DNA of 64,000 nucleotides from Timaviella obliquedivisa GSE-PSE-MK23-08B (GTDB taxonomy: Bacteria > Cyanobacteriota > Cyanobacteriia > Elainellales > Elainellaceae): positions 312,690 through 376,689 of the forward strand of contig JAHHII010000002.1 of the NCBI GenBank assembly GCA_019358855.1, written 5' to 3'. The position numbers were made by a program, and so were the translations under genes. Below, piece by piece: positions 33,601 to 42,741 of this stretch. The notes below the pieces were generated by a model that saw only the letters and a list, made by a program, of their open reading frames with translations, was not told the origin of the DNA and ran no database searches. Position 1 is the stretch's first letter. Each line of letters starts with the position of its first letter.

Positions 33601-36600
33601 ATCCTTGCCCTGCGTTCTCTCCACCTTGAACTAACCCGCCCAACATTCCACCAAACCAACCGGAAAACCCTTGCCATGCACCGCTAATAGTAGAAACTGC
33701 TAACTGCAATGCTCCGGTCACGACCCGCGCCATATCTGCCAGAACTCGGAAGGGATTGAGCAGGTAGGAGATTAATTGACCGAGGGCGATGAATGCTGAG
33801 CCGACCGCTTGCACGATCGAGCGGATGCCTAGGAAGTTATTCTTGAACCCAAAATAGAGCAGAGCAACGCCGCCAGCGATCGCCGCAATGATAGGCAGGA
33901 ATGGCAGCACGACTGGGATGATGGCTGAGAAGGAAGCGATCGCCGTTGTTGCAAACCCACTCATGACCGGAATTAAGGCGCTAATCGTAGTTATTGCGGT
34001 TGAGCCAAAGCCAGCAATGATAGGGGCGATCGAACTGAAACTCTTGCCAATCATGGGAATAAATGACTTTGCAGTTGTCCCAAGCCCCTTAATTCCGGGG
34101 GCTAAACCTGTAAAGAATTTCTTGGCTTCTGGCAGAGAATCAGCGAGGGTGCTGGCGGTATCAGTCAGGTCAGAGAGCATGAATAATGGTGTCGCAAGCT
34201 GCGGTGCAAAGTTGCTCAAGCTCATGCCGATCGAGCTGCTGGTGCTACCCAGCGCGGCGGCTCCTTTACCTTTTGCTGCCGTCCTGAGATGTTGCCCGAT
34301 CGCTCCCATTTTTGTCTTTGAGCTTTGCGCGGCGTGATTCATTCCGGCGGTAATGCGATCGCCAATCTGATGCCCCGTAACTCCGGCGGATTGCCTAATC
34401 CCGTCCATTTCGGCGCGAATCTTATCCCCGGTCATTGCCCATTTCATTCTGATCTGAAAGGTCGGGCCCGGTGAAGCCTCGGCTAAATTCGATTGTAAAT
34501 CGCGTCCCGCCTGCTTGCTCTTGCCCTTGAGGAATCCAAACACGCTGCTAAGTTTGTCCCCAACGCCTTCCCACAGTGCTTTAATTTTGTCCACTACGGC
34601 GGCAAAAGTGGTGGGGATGGTATGAACAAAGCTCATGAAGCTTTCCAGAATTGGCACTTGGTTAAGACTGGTTAGCCCTGTCCAAACTTCTTTAATTTTC
34701 TGAACGCCAGTGGTAAAAATTGTCCCAATTTGGTGAACAGATTGCCCAACTTTGGCAATAATTTCCCCAACTTTGGCAGGCAAAATTTCCAATGTTGCCA
34801 AATTTATAGTGGGCAATTTGAACGCTAAACCGTGCCAAATGTCTTGTGCCTTCTGGATTCCAGCGCTGAAAATGTTTTCAAATTGGGCAATGACTTGACC
34901 AATTTTGGCAGGCAAATTTGCTAAATGTGCCAAATTTACATCAGGCAATTTTAGGGTTAAGCCTGACCAAAATTGTTGAATTTGGGCAAGGGCGCTATGA
35001 ACGCGATCGCCCACTGCATTAAAAATTGCGCCTGCCGATTGGGGTAGCACTGACCAGGCGCTTTCAATGCCAGAAGTGATGAGGCTGGCTGTTTTACCAA
35101 TGCCCTTAAACGTGTTTGTGATTAAGGAGAATACTTGCTCAATCCCTTGCCCCACGCCACGAGCAATCCGCAATAAGCCCTCAAACGTCTGTCCAATTCC
35201 TGAACCAATGCGGGTAAATGCTGCCTTTATTTGTTGACCGCCTGACTCGAATGCCGTAACAACTGTGGTAAATCCTGCTCTAATCTTGAAGAAATCGCCC
35301 GTCAGAGCTGCGGGGATACCGCCCAGGATTTGAGTTAGACCTTTGGCTAGTTCGTAGGTAGTCTTAATCAGGGCGGCAACCGATTCGACCGCGCCACGCA
35401 CGATATTAAACAAGCCACTGGCGGTTTTAATTAAGCCCTGAATAATTGTTCTGATGCCCAGGAAGTTAGAGGCGATCGCCAGTACTCCCAAGGCAATCCC
35501 CGCCACAATTAGAATGATGGGGCTGAGCGAAGTGAGGGAGGCTAGACCGAAGGCAAAAGCGGAGAATGTGGCAGCGTTAAACTGTCCCACTGCCCCACCG
35601 ATCGCCTCTCTTAATCGTTCTACCGGGGCAATCTGCAAGGCTTGAGCAATCGTCCTGGTGAGCTGTCCCCAAGATTGAGCGATCGCGGTGCCAGATTGGG
35701 CACCTAGAGTAGCAATCTTAGTCGCTGCGCCTGCAAACCAGTTAGAAAATGCCGTCCATTGCGATCGCGCTGGGGCCGTATCTTGAGTAATTGTCTGGGT
35801 GATTGTCTGATTCGCTAACTCAGGAATCAATTGATTCTTTAATTTTGATTCGTTACTAATAGCGGTTGAGATTGGCTGAGGTGGAATGGATTGGGCAGGC
35901 GATTGGGCAGGCGATTGGGCGGCGGCTTGGACGGGGTTTTGAGGCAGGGTGGGAGCGGGTTGAGATTGGGTTTGGATCGGTTGAGCTTGGGCGGGGCTAC
36001 TGGGCAGGACGGGCTTTGAAACTGGGGTGGCAACCAGTTGAGATTGGGGTTGAACAGGATTAGAACGGCTAGAGGGAGCAGACTGGATTTGATTAATGGC
36101 ATTGGATTTCTGAGCCTCAAATACGGCTTGATTAACTAGAGGTTGCTCGATCGGGGACTGTTTAACAACAGGCGGCTTAACGGGTTGAAGGACGGATTCG
36201 GCGACGTTAGACGGAGGGAGTGAGGCGGGTTCTACCTTTGGCTTCCGCCCAAAAATATTGCTGACTTTATCGCCCAGTTCAGAGAGTTGAGTAAAGGGGG
36301 ATAGCAACATCTCTCGGACGGCTGTACCTGCTCCGGCGATCGCAGTGATCATGAATTTTAGACCGGAGGAAATGAGGGTAATCACCCGCTCAATCACCCG
36401 GAATGGCATCAGGAGGGTGAAGCCAAGGACGCTGGCAATCCCTTCTACTAGGGTTCTCACTCCTAGAAAATTACTGCGGAAAGCATAGGTGAGGAGGGCG
36501 ATCGCGCCTACCGCTAGAGCTACGCCTGCAATGAAGGGAAGCAACGGAGCGATAACGGTAGTCCAGGCGGCGCTGGCGGCGGTTGCAACCATGGGAAAGA

Positions 36601-39600
36601 CGGTTGAAGCCATCAGGCTTAATTTAGGGATGAGCTGCCCAGATAAGCCCTGCAAGCTAGAGAGCATGGATAGACCCGCACCTTTTAGAGGGGCAATTCC
36701 TTTCTTTGCCGCATCTCCCAAGCCTGCTAATTTAGGGGTAAACTCAGTAAACATTTTTTTGGCAGCGGGAATTGATTCTGAGAGAGAATCAAAGCTGCTG
36801 ACTAAATCTCCAGCGATAAAGAGGGGGGCGGCAAGCTGGGGGGAGAAATTGCTTACCACGGAGCCGAGGGAAGAGAAGCCGCCGCCCACCTTATTGAGGC
36901 GATCGCGCAAAACATCCCCGAATTTGACCTTGCTTAAACTGCTGCTAATTTTGCCGCCTGTCGATTGAGCATGAGCCGATAAATACTCCATTTGCCCAGT
37001 CAGGGCGATCGCCAGCGCCTTCCATTTTTGGCGAATTTGAAAAGTCGGACCCGGAGAATTTTCGGCAAGATTTGAGACTAATTCCTTGCCTGTCTTTTTG
37101 CTCTTACCTGTAATCCGATCCATAAACCCGCCCACCGAGCTAGTTAGACCGCTCCAGATAGCTTGGACGCGCTCGACGGCGGCGGTAAATAGCGCCGGAA
37201 TCGTGTGAATGAAAGCCTTAAACTCATTCAGGACAGGAACTTGATCGAGGCGCTGAGTGAAGCTGAGCCAGCCGTGGGATACCTTTTCTAGGGTGGCTGT
37301 CACTAACCCCGGTAACTGCTCAAAGACGGCGGTTTTCAGGTGGATGGAATGAGAGTTAAGGCGATCGGTAAAGCTCCGCATCGTATCACCCGCTCGACTG
37401 GTGATGGCTGTAATGATGCTGGGTAGACGGGAGAGCTTAGCCAGATTTAACGAGATTGGGACAGCGCCGAGATGATTAGTAAAAAGATTAATTGATTCTT
37501 TTGCTCTAGCGGTAATCCCGGTGAGGATATTAGGCAGTTGGGAAATTCTAGAGAGATTTAAGACAACTGGGAGAGAAGCGATCGCCCGGATGCCGCCCGT
37601 GATCACAGACTTTGCTCGCTCAAATAATTGATTGATTCTAGAAAATGATTGCCGCAGGGATTCTAGATTAAGGTGAAGTTTTGCGCCTGAGAATAGCTTA
37701 CCAACAGCCTGTAGGACAGATGAGGCGATCGCGCCCACCCCTTTGAACGTTGAGGTTGAGACGGTTCTCACGAGGTTAAACGCCGATCGCGCTCCATCGC
37801 CTATCCGCCCAAAATCACCCCGCAGCATTCGCAGGATAACCCGCATAGAATGACCGACCGCTGAAAAGACTTGCTCAACTCCTTGGAACACGCCGCGCAG
37901 GATTTGAGCCGAGCCTTGGAAGGTTTGCTTGACGGCAATTGATACGCTTTGAGCAATGTTCTGGATACCCTTAAATACCAGTTTAATCCCTTCTCCCATC
38001 ACGGAGAAATCACCGCGCACAGCCAAGCTCATGCCTGAGAAAATTTTGCCGATACCTTGAACAATTTGAATGATGCCAACCAGCGATCGCCTGAATCCTT
38101 GGACAACTCCAGAGACGACTTGAAACACGCCTTTAAGAATGGTTCTTAAGCCTAGGAAGTTCCTGGAAATGGCGACGGCAATGATGATCACGCCGCTCAT
38201 GATCAGGATGACGGGGGAGAATGAGGCGAGAGAGGCAATGCCAAAAGCGGCAACGCTTAAACTCATGCCGCCGATGTGATTCGAGATATTAGCGATCGCG
38301 CTGGTTAGGTTGCCGATGTAGCCCTGGAGTCCGGTTTGAGCTTTGCTAAAGTCAAGGGTGGCGATCGCGGTTCCGGTTGCTTGGGCAAACTGCACCGTCT
38401 GTTGAGTCAGGGTAATAAACTGCTGTTTTATCGGCGCTAAATCGAGATCAAATAGCCCCGATAGACCTAGAAATTTAGCTTGCGAAGCGCGATCGTTATA
38501 TGCTTGCTCAACTTGCGAAACGCCTTGAGTGACTGCACTTTGAGCCTGTGGTATCTGATTCGTAACGCTCTGAAGGACGGATTCAAATACAGCGATCGTT
38601 TCAAGTTGAACACGAGCTTGGACAGGAATTGTAACCTGTGGTGATACCGTTGCAAGTGCTGATGAAGGCTCAAGGGGAGCAGCAGGGCGTAACCCAGGAA
38701 CAGGCTGAGGAACAGACTGAGAAGCAGGCTGAGGACGGATAAAAGGTTGAATATCATTTTTCGGGTTGGCAAGCTGGCTAGTTTGTGGACTAAGCGGTGG
38801 AATAGGCGCACTCACAGGGGGGAGGGTAAAGTTTGCCAGGTTGGGGACGGGGCTTATCGCCAGTGGTGGCGGCGGCTTAATATTCTGAGTCGGCGGGGTT
38901 GCCGCTGGAGAGGATGGCTTTTTACCCCCATTACCACCGTTATCTCGCAGGAACGGGGGAATCAGCTTCTCAAACGCATTTCCCACGCCTCTAGGGACGG
39001 CGGTAAGCATCTCAGTTAGCCAGGTGGCGAATCCTTGCCACATCTCACCCATGACCGAAAGAGTGGTGCTGGCGGCTCCTAGAATTGCTTGAAATGGGCT
39101 GATAAAAACACCCGTGAGCAAAACGCCAACGCCTTGCGCTGCACTGACTAGGAAGCTCATTAGACCCTGAATTTTAGCGATCGCCCCTTCCCAAGCGATC
39201 GGAATTTTGACGGTGGGTGAATGGTTTAGAGCGTTAATTAATCCTTGCCCCATATCGATCGCAAACTGTACCAGCGGCATTGATAAAAACCAGGTGACGA
39301 ACCCTTGCCATGCGGTCTGTATGCGTTGCGCTGCATAGACAAATGGGGATGCGATCGCGCTGGCGATGACCAATACAAATTGCATCGGTTTGATGATTGA
39401 GAAATCAATTACCGCGCCGATCGCTTGTATGCCGCCGACTAGTATTTTGACGATCGCAATGATGCCGTTAAGGGGCACCACAATAAAGTTACCCAGGATA
39501 AATCCTAGGATTTTTCCAACATTTTCACCCGCCCCCGCGAATGAGCCGAAGGCGGCGGATGCTTGCTTGATAGCATCACCCACGAGGGTAAATTGTCCCG

Positions 39601-41662
39601 CTACGGGTTGCAGGGTCGTGAGGATGGGTTTGAAGGCATCCATAAAGCCTGTCGCTAACCCTTTGAGCAATCCCACGACCAAACCGATCGGGGCGGCTAT
39701 AACGCTGAGAATCACGCCCAGAATGTTAATGCTTGGGGTTAACAGTTCAATCGCAGCATACAGCGCCACAAACCCCGCAATCGTCAGGGCGATCGGGCTG
39801 GTGAGAGCCGCCAGCGCTCCGGTGGCAAAAGTGCCGATCGCCGTCCCAAAACCTGAGAGAGTCACACCCGCCTCCGTCATTACTCCGGCAAAGCCTTGGG
39901 TGCCGAAGGCGAGGGCAATTTTCTGGGTTGCTCCCGTTAATGGAATTGTCCCATTCTTAAGCAGTGTGGAGGCGATTCCGGTGGATGCCATCGCTTGCTG
40001 TAGGGAGAAATAAGCGATCGCCAGTGTCCCCACGACGACTGCCAGGGATGCCAATCCTAGGGTGAGTGCGCCTGCAATCACAATTCCCGTTTTCATGGGT
40101 TGAGGTAAGCCAATAAAGGCGGTCATCAGTTTAGATAGAGCGTCCGCAGCCGTTTTAACGACCGGGGCTAGAACCTGTCCGATTTCAATTAAAACTCCCT
40201 CCCAAGCTGAGGAGAAATTTCGGAAAGAGCCGCCCATTCCCTTCTCTAGAGTTAGCGCTGCTTCTGTTGCAGCTCCCATCCCCTGACTAGCTCTGTAGTT
40301 AGCGTCGGTGTAGGCGTTAATTTTCCCAGTGTTGTTAATCAGGTATTGAGCGCCGCCGATCGCTTCTGTACCGAAAATTGCTTTCATGGCTTCGGCTTTT
40401 TGACCATCATTAAGCTGTCCCAATCCGCCGTGAATATCCTTCAAAACTTGATTGACAGGACGCATTTTGCCCGATGAATCCAGCACTGAAACGCCTAACT
40501 GCTCTAGCGCCCTTCTCGCTTCACTCGTAGGAGCAGAGAGGCGGGTAAACACCGATCGCATTACCGTCCCAGCTTCAGATCCTTTTAGTCCCGCTTCTGA
40601 TAAAACCCCAATCATGGCGGAGGTTTGCTCTAGGCTTGCTCCGTAGGTTTTGGCGTTCACACCTGCGTACTTTAGAGATTCACCCAAGTCTTTTACATCA
40701 AGTTGAGCAGAGTTAGCGGTCTTTGCCATCACGTCCGCAACGTGAGCAGAATCGGCGGCTTTCAAGCCGAACTGACCAATGGAACTAAGGGTATATCCTG
40801 TTGCCTCAGCTAGTCCCATACTGCCAGCAGCGGCAAGTTTTAACGTCCCGTCGATCGCGCTTAACTGTTGATCGACGGTATATCCAGCCTGAGCCAAAAG
40901 GACGAAACCGCCTGCGGCTTCACTAGCGGAAAACTTAGTTGTCGCCCCTAATTGCTTAGATTTATCTCTAATCTTGTCTAGATTGGCTTGGGTTTTCTGG
41001 GTCGCATCCATTACCGCTTCCACGGCAAAAAGTTGATCCTCAAACCCCTTGTAAGTATCAATTGATTTTTTGCCAATCATCGCTAGAGGCATAGCGATCG
41101 CTGCCCCGGCTGTAGCCACTCCTGTTGCCATGCCAGCCCGTTCGGTAGCATTAGCGCCGACCCGTTGCTGCCCTGAGATGTCTACCTTGTTCTGGGCAAC
41201 CTGCTTTGCTCTAACAATCTCAGATTTGAACTGGCGATCGGCGGCGGTCGTGCCCGTTATCTGGGCTTCCAACTTATCTAATTCGGCAATGTAAGAATGA
41301 ATCGATTTTTTAGCTTGATCAAAGACGGCTGGATTTTTTAGATCGCCAAAATCAATATTCCTAGATTCTGCTCTGAGCGCTCGGAATTCCTGCTTAATCG
41401 GGGATAGATGGCTTGCTGTACTGGTGAGGACATTATTAGTTTTTTTAACTTCGTTCGCCAAGTCTCGGACATTGTTGGAAGCTGCTCCGAATGTGGAATT
41501 GAGCTTTTGTCCTAATGCCGTTCCGCTCGTTTTCTCCAGGTTTCTAATAGCAGATTCGATATTGTGCAAACCACGTTCCACCTTGTCCATCGTGGCGAAG
41601 GCGTTGTTTTGTACTTCAAAAGCGTAGTAAGCCGTTAAACCGTAGCGATCGGTATCTGCCAT
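30674..41662 (-). CDS. giant tail tape measure protein
   Basis: A 3662-residue protein. Residues ~190-520 match the TP901-type tape measure domain (PhageMin_Tail): SIDTYKGFEDQLFAVEAVMD, LGATTKFSASEAAGGFVLLA, then YAGVNAKTYGASLEQTSAMI. The rest alternates hydrophobic helices, coiled coils and three Pro/Gln-rich linkers (~residues 910-1000, 1810-1940, 2930-3070). A motif FLG(I/L/V)(R/K)(T/S) recurs at about 1170, 1735, 2067, 2612 and 2787, with a variant near 3290. GLINALNHSPT(V/I)KIPIAW occurs near 820 and 2690, and NLAE(N/A)SPGPTFQIR near 1540 and 2400. The C-terminus has the usual KGGLVQGSGGTDSQNALVTP. It sets tail length and passes into the host during ejection. A terminator-like hairpin ends 7 bases before its ATG. 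Confidence 0.93.
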   Translation of the reverse strand: MADTDRYGLTAYYAFEVQNNAFATMDKVERGLHNIESAIRNLEKTSGTALGQKLNSTFGAASNNVRDLANEVKKTNNVLTSTASHLSPIKQEFRALRAESRNIDFGDLKNPAVFDQAKKSIHSYIAELDKLEAQITGTTAADRQFKSEIVRAKQVAQNKVDISGQQRVGANATERAGMATGVATAGAAIAMPLAMIGKKSIDTYKGFEDQLFAVEAVMDATQKTQANLDKIRDKSKQLGATTKFSASEAAGGFVLLAQAGYTVDQQLSAIDGTLKLAAAGSMGLAEATGYTLSSIGQFGLKAADSAHVADVMAKTANSAQLDVKDLGESLKYAGVNAKTYGASLEQTSAMIGVLSEAGLKGSEAGTVMRSVFTRLSAPTSEARRALEQLGVSVLDSSGKMRPVNQVLKDIHGGLGQLNDGQKAEAMKAIFGTEAIGGAQYLINNTGKINAYTDANYRASQGMGAATEAALTLEKGMGGSFRNFSSAWEGVLIEIGQVLAPVVKTAADALSKLMTAFIGLPQPMKTGIVIAGALTLGLASLAVVVGTLAIAYFSLQQAMASTGIASTLLKNGTIPLTGATQKIALAFGTQGFAGVMTEAGVTLSGFGTAIGTFATGALAALTSPIALTIAGFVALYAAIELLTPSINILGVILSVIAAPIGLVVGLLKGLATGFMDAFKPILTTLQPVAGQFTLVGDAIKQASAAFGSFAGAGENVGKILGFILGNFIVVPLNGIIAIVKILVGGIQAIGAVIDFSIIKPMQFVLVIASAIASPFVYAAQRIQTAWQGFVTWFLSMPLVQFAIDMGQGLINALNHSPTVKIPIAWEGAIAKIQGLMSFLVSAAQGVGVLLTGVFISPFQAILGAASTTLSVMGEMWQGFATWLTEMLTAVPRGVGNAFEKLIPPFLRDNGGNGGKKPSSPAATPPTQNIKPPPPLAISPVPNLANFTLPPVSAPIPPLSPQTSQLANPKNDIQPFIRPQPASQSVPQPVPGLRPAAPLEPSSALATVSPQVTIPVQARVQLETIAVFESVLQSVTNQIPQAQSAVTQGVSQVEQAYNDRASQAKFLGLSGLFDLDLAPIKQQFITLTQQTVQFAQATGTAIATLDFSKAQTGLQGYIGNLTSAIANISNHIGGMSLSVAAFGIASLASFSPVILIMSGVIIIAVAISRNFLGLRTILKGVFQVVSGVVQGFRRSLVGIIQIVQGIGKIFSGMSLAVRGDFSVMGEGIKLVFKGIQNIAQSVSIAVKQTFQGSAQILRGVFQGVEQVFSAVGHSMRVILRMLRGDFGRIGDGARSAFNLVRTVSTSTFKGVGAIASSVLQAVGKLFSGAKLHLNLESLRQSFSRINQLFERAKSVITGGIRAIASLPVVLNLSRISQLPNILTGITARAKESINLFTNHLGAVPISLNLAKLSRLPSIITAITSRAGDTMRSFTDRLNSHSIHLKTAVFEQLPGLVTATLEKVSHGWLSFTQRLDQVPVLNEFKAFIHTIPALFTAAVERVQAIWSGLTSSVGGFMDRITGKSKKTGKELVSNLAENSPGPTFQIRQKWKALAIALTGQMEYLSAHAQSTGGKISSSLSKVKFGDVLRDRLNKVGGGFSSLGSVVSNFSPQLAAPLFIAGDLVSSFDSLSESIPAAKKMFTEFTPKLAGLGDAAKKGIAPLKGAGLSMLSSLQGLSGQLIPKLSLMASTVFPMVATAASAAWTTVIAPLLPFIAGVALAVGAIALLTYAFRSNFLGVRTLVEGIASVLGFTLLMPFRVIERVITLISSGLKFMITAIAGAGTAVREMLLSPFTQLSELGDKVSNIFGRKPKVEPASLPPSNVAESVLQPVKPPVVKQSPIEQPLVNQAVFEAQKSNAINQIQSAPSSRSNPVQPQSQLVATPVSKPVLPSSPAQAQPIQTQSQPAPTLPQNPVQAAAQSPAQSPAQSIPPQPISTAISNESKLKNQLIPELANQTITQTITQDTAPARSQWTAFSNWFAGAATKIATLGAQSGTAIAQSWGQLTRTIAQALQIAPVERLREAIGGAVGQFNAATFSAFAFGLASLTSLSPIILIVAGIALGVLAIASNFLGIRTIIQGLIKTASGLFNIVRGAVESVAALIKTTYELAKGLTQILGGIPAALTGDFFKIRAGFTTVVTAFESGGQQIKAAFTRIGSGIGQTFEGLLRIARGVGQGIEQVFSLITNTFKGIGKTASLITSGIESAWSVLPQSAGAIFNAVGDRVHSALAQIQQFWSGLTLKLPDVNLAHLANLPAKIGQVIAQFENIFSAGIQKAQDIWHGLAFKLPTINLATLEILPAKVGEIIAKVGQSVHQIGTIFTTGVQKIKEVWTGLTSLNQVPILESFMSFVHTIPTTFAAVVDKIKALWEGVGDKLSSVFGFLKGKSKQAGRDLQSNLAEASPGPTFQIRMKWAMTGDKIRAEMDGIRQSAGVTGHQIGDRITAGMNHAAQSSKTKMGAIGQHLRTAAKGKGAAALGSTSSSIGMSLSNFAPQLATPLFMLSDLTDTASTLADSLPEAKKFFTGLAPGIKGLGTTAKSFIPMIGKSFSSIAPIIAGFGSTAITTISALIPVMSGFATTAIASFSAIIPVVLPFLPIIAAIAGGVALLYFGFKNNFLGIRSIVQAVGSAFIALGQLISYLLNPFRVLADMARVVTGALQLAVSTISGAWQGFSGWFGGMLGGLVQGGENAGQGLINALNHSPTIKIPIAWQKAVGAIGGFLGGLVDHGVGAGKLLSTAMSGMAAIAGQTVGKAFNHLTLAAASFGFSSLIALAPVGLALAGVGLAVFLVSRNFLGLKTIFTAVAQIIRGLISGITQALSGLINILKGIGNIIAGVFTGNLSRIGTGFKQVFGGAGQVVKAIASTISTTLGGSVQMVSGLLQGLKQIFSGFGVVIGSAFSSPRAMLEKFIGIIAQIEAKVKGVGAAIASSPIGKLAQAVGMKARGKTATIPEAQELVNFDQKLKNAPAAANQTSVKSAAGISQAINLPQPLSIPEQAQSIASIQTKRLIDSQNTNTQPQATPNRLQRFIGQPSSLFNSRSNPVQNIATPIANPIPIATQERPPVRPQSGISQAIKTNNDAPALAVTTGQKATQSLSTATDAAGSLAAVLSTIAPGLAAPINGFATLASGVMGLIATMPLMISSFASLNLGTLTWGGVTSSVSGFVSASFASVTATASSMWAGLVATYTTAGGISGIWALITSTASGIVSSGFASVTAIASGMGLNLSAIFGGLSVFSAIWGAVSTTVSGIVGTSFAGVATAASSMWLAVTGPMLPFVLAFLAAASLVFVAYQTNFMGIRQVINGAFGFITSVLGGIWSIISGTVGAIASIIGSILMQPIQAIGAAFNDIGGAFGDLFNAFITPLQPMIQAVQGFFSMFNQNTNQSASTLNVIKAALELAFLPIRIIFSVISTGIRVVGLAIAGIVRIVGILVSVLMIPVRILGVFVGIFQAIGTAFYSALIQPVLTFVGLIQGIASFFINLPGLVANAISAPFRAIQSFIQGIGQAIAGIPILGSIFTAISGVQPQPQQNQTPVQRFAKGGLVQGSGGTDSQNALVTPGEFILNPIASQIFRPILEGMNGGATSLMQLIPQLPPIPIPLPVPVPVGDRGNSSLPPISLQLNFGDIVIGQGGDRSNQDSMAIVSEFMDKIAPLLERQVVDILRATLEKAR

Positions 41663-41668
41663 AAAAAC

Positions 41669-41695
41669 AAAAAAGCCCCGCTGGAAGGCGTGGCT
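41669..41695 (-). terminator. attenuator-like hairpin just before the tape measure start codon
   Basis: On the minus strand AGCCACGC pairs with GCGGGGCT (one mismatch, 6-nt loop), followed by TTTTTTGTTTTT and then the ATG. There is no separate Shine-Dalgarno, so the structure would limit both transcription and initiation. It resembles the hairpin at 2592-2620. Confidence 0.55.
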
Positions 41696-41718
41696 CTGTG
41701 GAGTGAATAAATTCGAGT

Positions 41719-41823
41719 ATGCCGCTATATTATCTCAAGCATTCTGATGATTCCCTTTTAATGCTGAAATATACTTTAGAGGCGGGCGATCGTCGCTTCA
41801 TGCTGTGTGTTCAGGCAGACTGA
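41719..41823 (+). CDS. possible 34-residue small protein
   Basis: A short open frame from ATG 41719: MPLYYLKHSDDSLLMLKYTL then EAGDRRFMLCVQAD. The composition looks protein-like, and a GC-rich stem-loop followed by TTTTCATTTTTT lies just downstream, as expected of a separate transcription unit. No clear ribosome site and no family recognised, so this is a weak call. Confidence 0.25.
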   Translation: MPLYYLKHSDDSLLMLKYTLEAGDRRFMLCVQAD

Positions 41824-41856
41824 TCGCCTGAGCATAGCCCGCCCTTTTCATTTTTT
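41781..41856 (+). terminator. complex stem-loop with T-rich tail between convergent units
   Basis: Outer arms GGCGGGC (41781-41787) and GCCCGCC (41837-41843) enclose an inner hairpin TCAGGC/GCCTGA (41811-41816, 41826-41831). TTTTCATTTTTT follows on the plus strand. It lies 4 bases after the stop of the minus-strand 85-residue gene, so it may end transcription in both directions. Confidence 0.45.
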
Positions 41857-42105
41857 CGCTTTTTTAATTGCCTTCAGTGCCGACTGCAAAGCCTGTTCTG
41901 CTTCCACTAACGATCGCCCCACCTTAAGCTCATGATTTGCCTCATCCACTACGACCAGATCACCTGCTGCAATCCTCTCTAGCAGCAGACTAACATTACC
42001 CCGATCACCCCATTTGCACCCTAGAGACAAGGCGATCGCCTCTAGGTTTTGCTTTGCATCAGGCGAGAGGGCGAGCGTTACCGCATCCCTTTTTCGTGGC
42101 GACAT
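41848..42105 (-). CDS. ribbon-helix-helix-like small DNA-binding protein
   Basis: An 85-residue protein starting MSPRKRDAVTLALSPDAKQN. The basic strand (RDAVTLALSP) and helices LEAIALSLGC and GNVSLLLERIAAGDL have the layout of CopG/RHH-type proteins. The C-terminus is Lys-rich. It immediately follows the 42106 gene (stop TAA then ATG with no gap). It may regulate this unit, whose leader holds the inverted repeat at 42708-42741. Confidence 0.55.
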   Translation of the reverse strand: MSPRKRDAVTLALSPDAKQNLEAIALSLGCKWGDRGNVSLLLERIAAGDLVVVDEANHELKVGRSLVEAEQALQSALKAIKKAKK

Positions 42106-42627
42106 TTATGGCAACCCCGCTAGCGCAGAATAAAGGTCGTCACGGTTCTCAATCCACCATTTAGCAGCGGTGGGCAGGCTTTTGAATTTTCCAGATTGAG
42201 CGATCGCGCGGCTATTGTTCGTTGCAATGCTTCGTGCCCAATTGACCTGCTTTTCACTTCCGACAAACTGAATTGAATCGGCAACATGATAAGCATCTTC
42301 CAGCTCTGGCTCAGAAGGCTCAGAAACAGGTGCATCGACTGGAGTATCATTTTCCTCGAGCAGCGCTTCCAATTCATCTCGTTCATCCATCTCATGCATC
42401 AAGGCTCGCGCTGCGCTTAAAAGCTGCTCGTTGGGAGGATAGCCACCCATCACGGTGTACTCGCCCTTCATTTTGTCTTTGACAGCGAGCGTAATTTTGA
42501 GACAGAGGATATCAATTTGTTTATCGCTCACTCCAGCAACCGCCAAATCTTGAGCAACCTCTTCCTTGAGAAGTTGGGCGACCTTGCCAGGGGCTAATAA
42601 AGAAAATTTGTGTTTGATCACGCCCAT
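42106..42627 (-). CDS. hypothetical phage protein with C-terminal WARSI/WWIENR motif
   Basis: A 173-residue protein from the ATG at 42627, chosen because AGAGGA lies 9 bases upstream; the frame is open to 42672. The N-terminal part (PGKVAQLLKEEVAQDLAVAG) is helical. An acidic linker with LLEENDTPVDAPVSEPSEPE leads to the C-terminal FVGSEKQVNWARSIATNNSR and PTAAKWWIENRDDLYSALAG. The last block recurs in many phage and plasmid proteins, probably as a small binding module. Function unknown. Confidence 0.6.
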   Translation of the reverse strand: MGVIKHKFSLLAPGKVAQLLKEEVAQDLAVAGVSDKQIDILCLKITLAVKDKMKGEYTVMGGYPPNEQLLSAARALMHEMDERDELEALLEENDTPVDAPVSEPSEPELEDAYHVADSIQFVGSEKQVNWARSIATNNSRAIAQSGKFKSLPTAAKWWIENRDDLYSALAGLP

Positions 42628-42707
42628 TGCTAAAATCCTCTTAGTTAGTTTTGAGTTGGGCGAGGGTTGCACCCCTTGCCCTTGCTTCTATCTAAGCAGT
42701 TTTTAGT

Positions 42708-42741
42708 TAATATGTAAATACAATAGTGTAAGTACATATTA
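42708..42741. promoter_or_regulatory. inverted repeat operator candidate
   Basis: Perfect 9-bp arms TAATATGTA and TACATATTA separated by 16 bases. It overlaps the stop codon of the gp25-like gene and lies about 80 bases before the start of the 42106 gene. The AT-rich spacer could hold a promoter. The RHH-like protein encoded two genes downstream is a plausible binder. Confidence 0.45.

Noticed and set aside
36489-40013. Several 150-215 residue plus-strand frames opposite the tape measure gene
   Set aside because: They arise from the biased, Ala/Gly/Ile-rich codon use of the tape measure on the other strand; no ribosome sites or family signals.
41664-41847. tRNA or small structured RNA in the gap before the tape measure gene
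   Set aside because: The stem-loops do not form a cloverleaf and are better explained as terminators.
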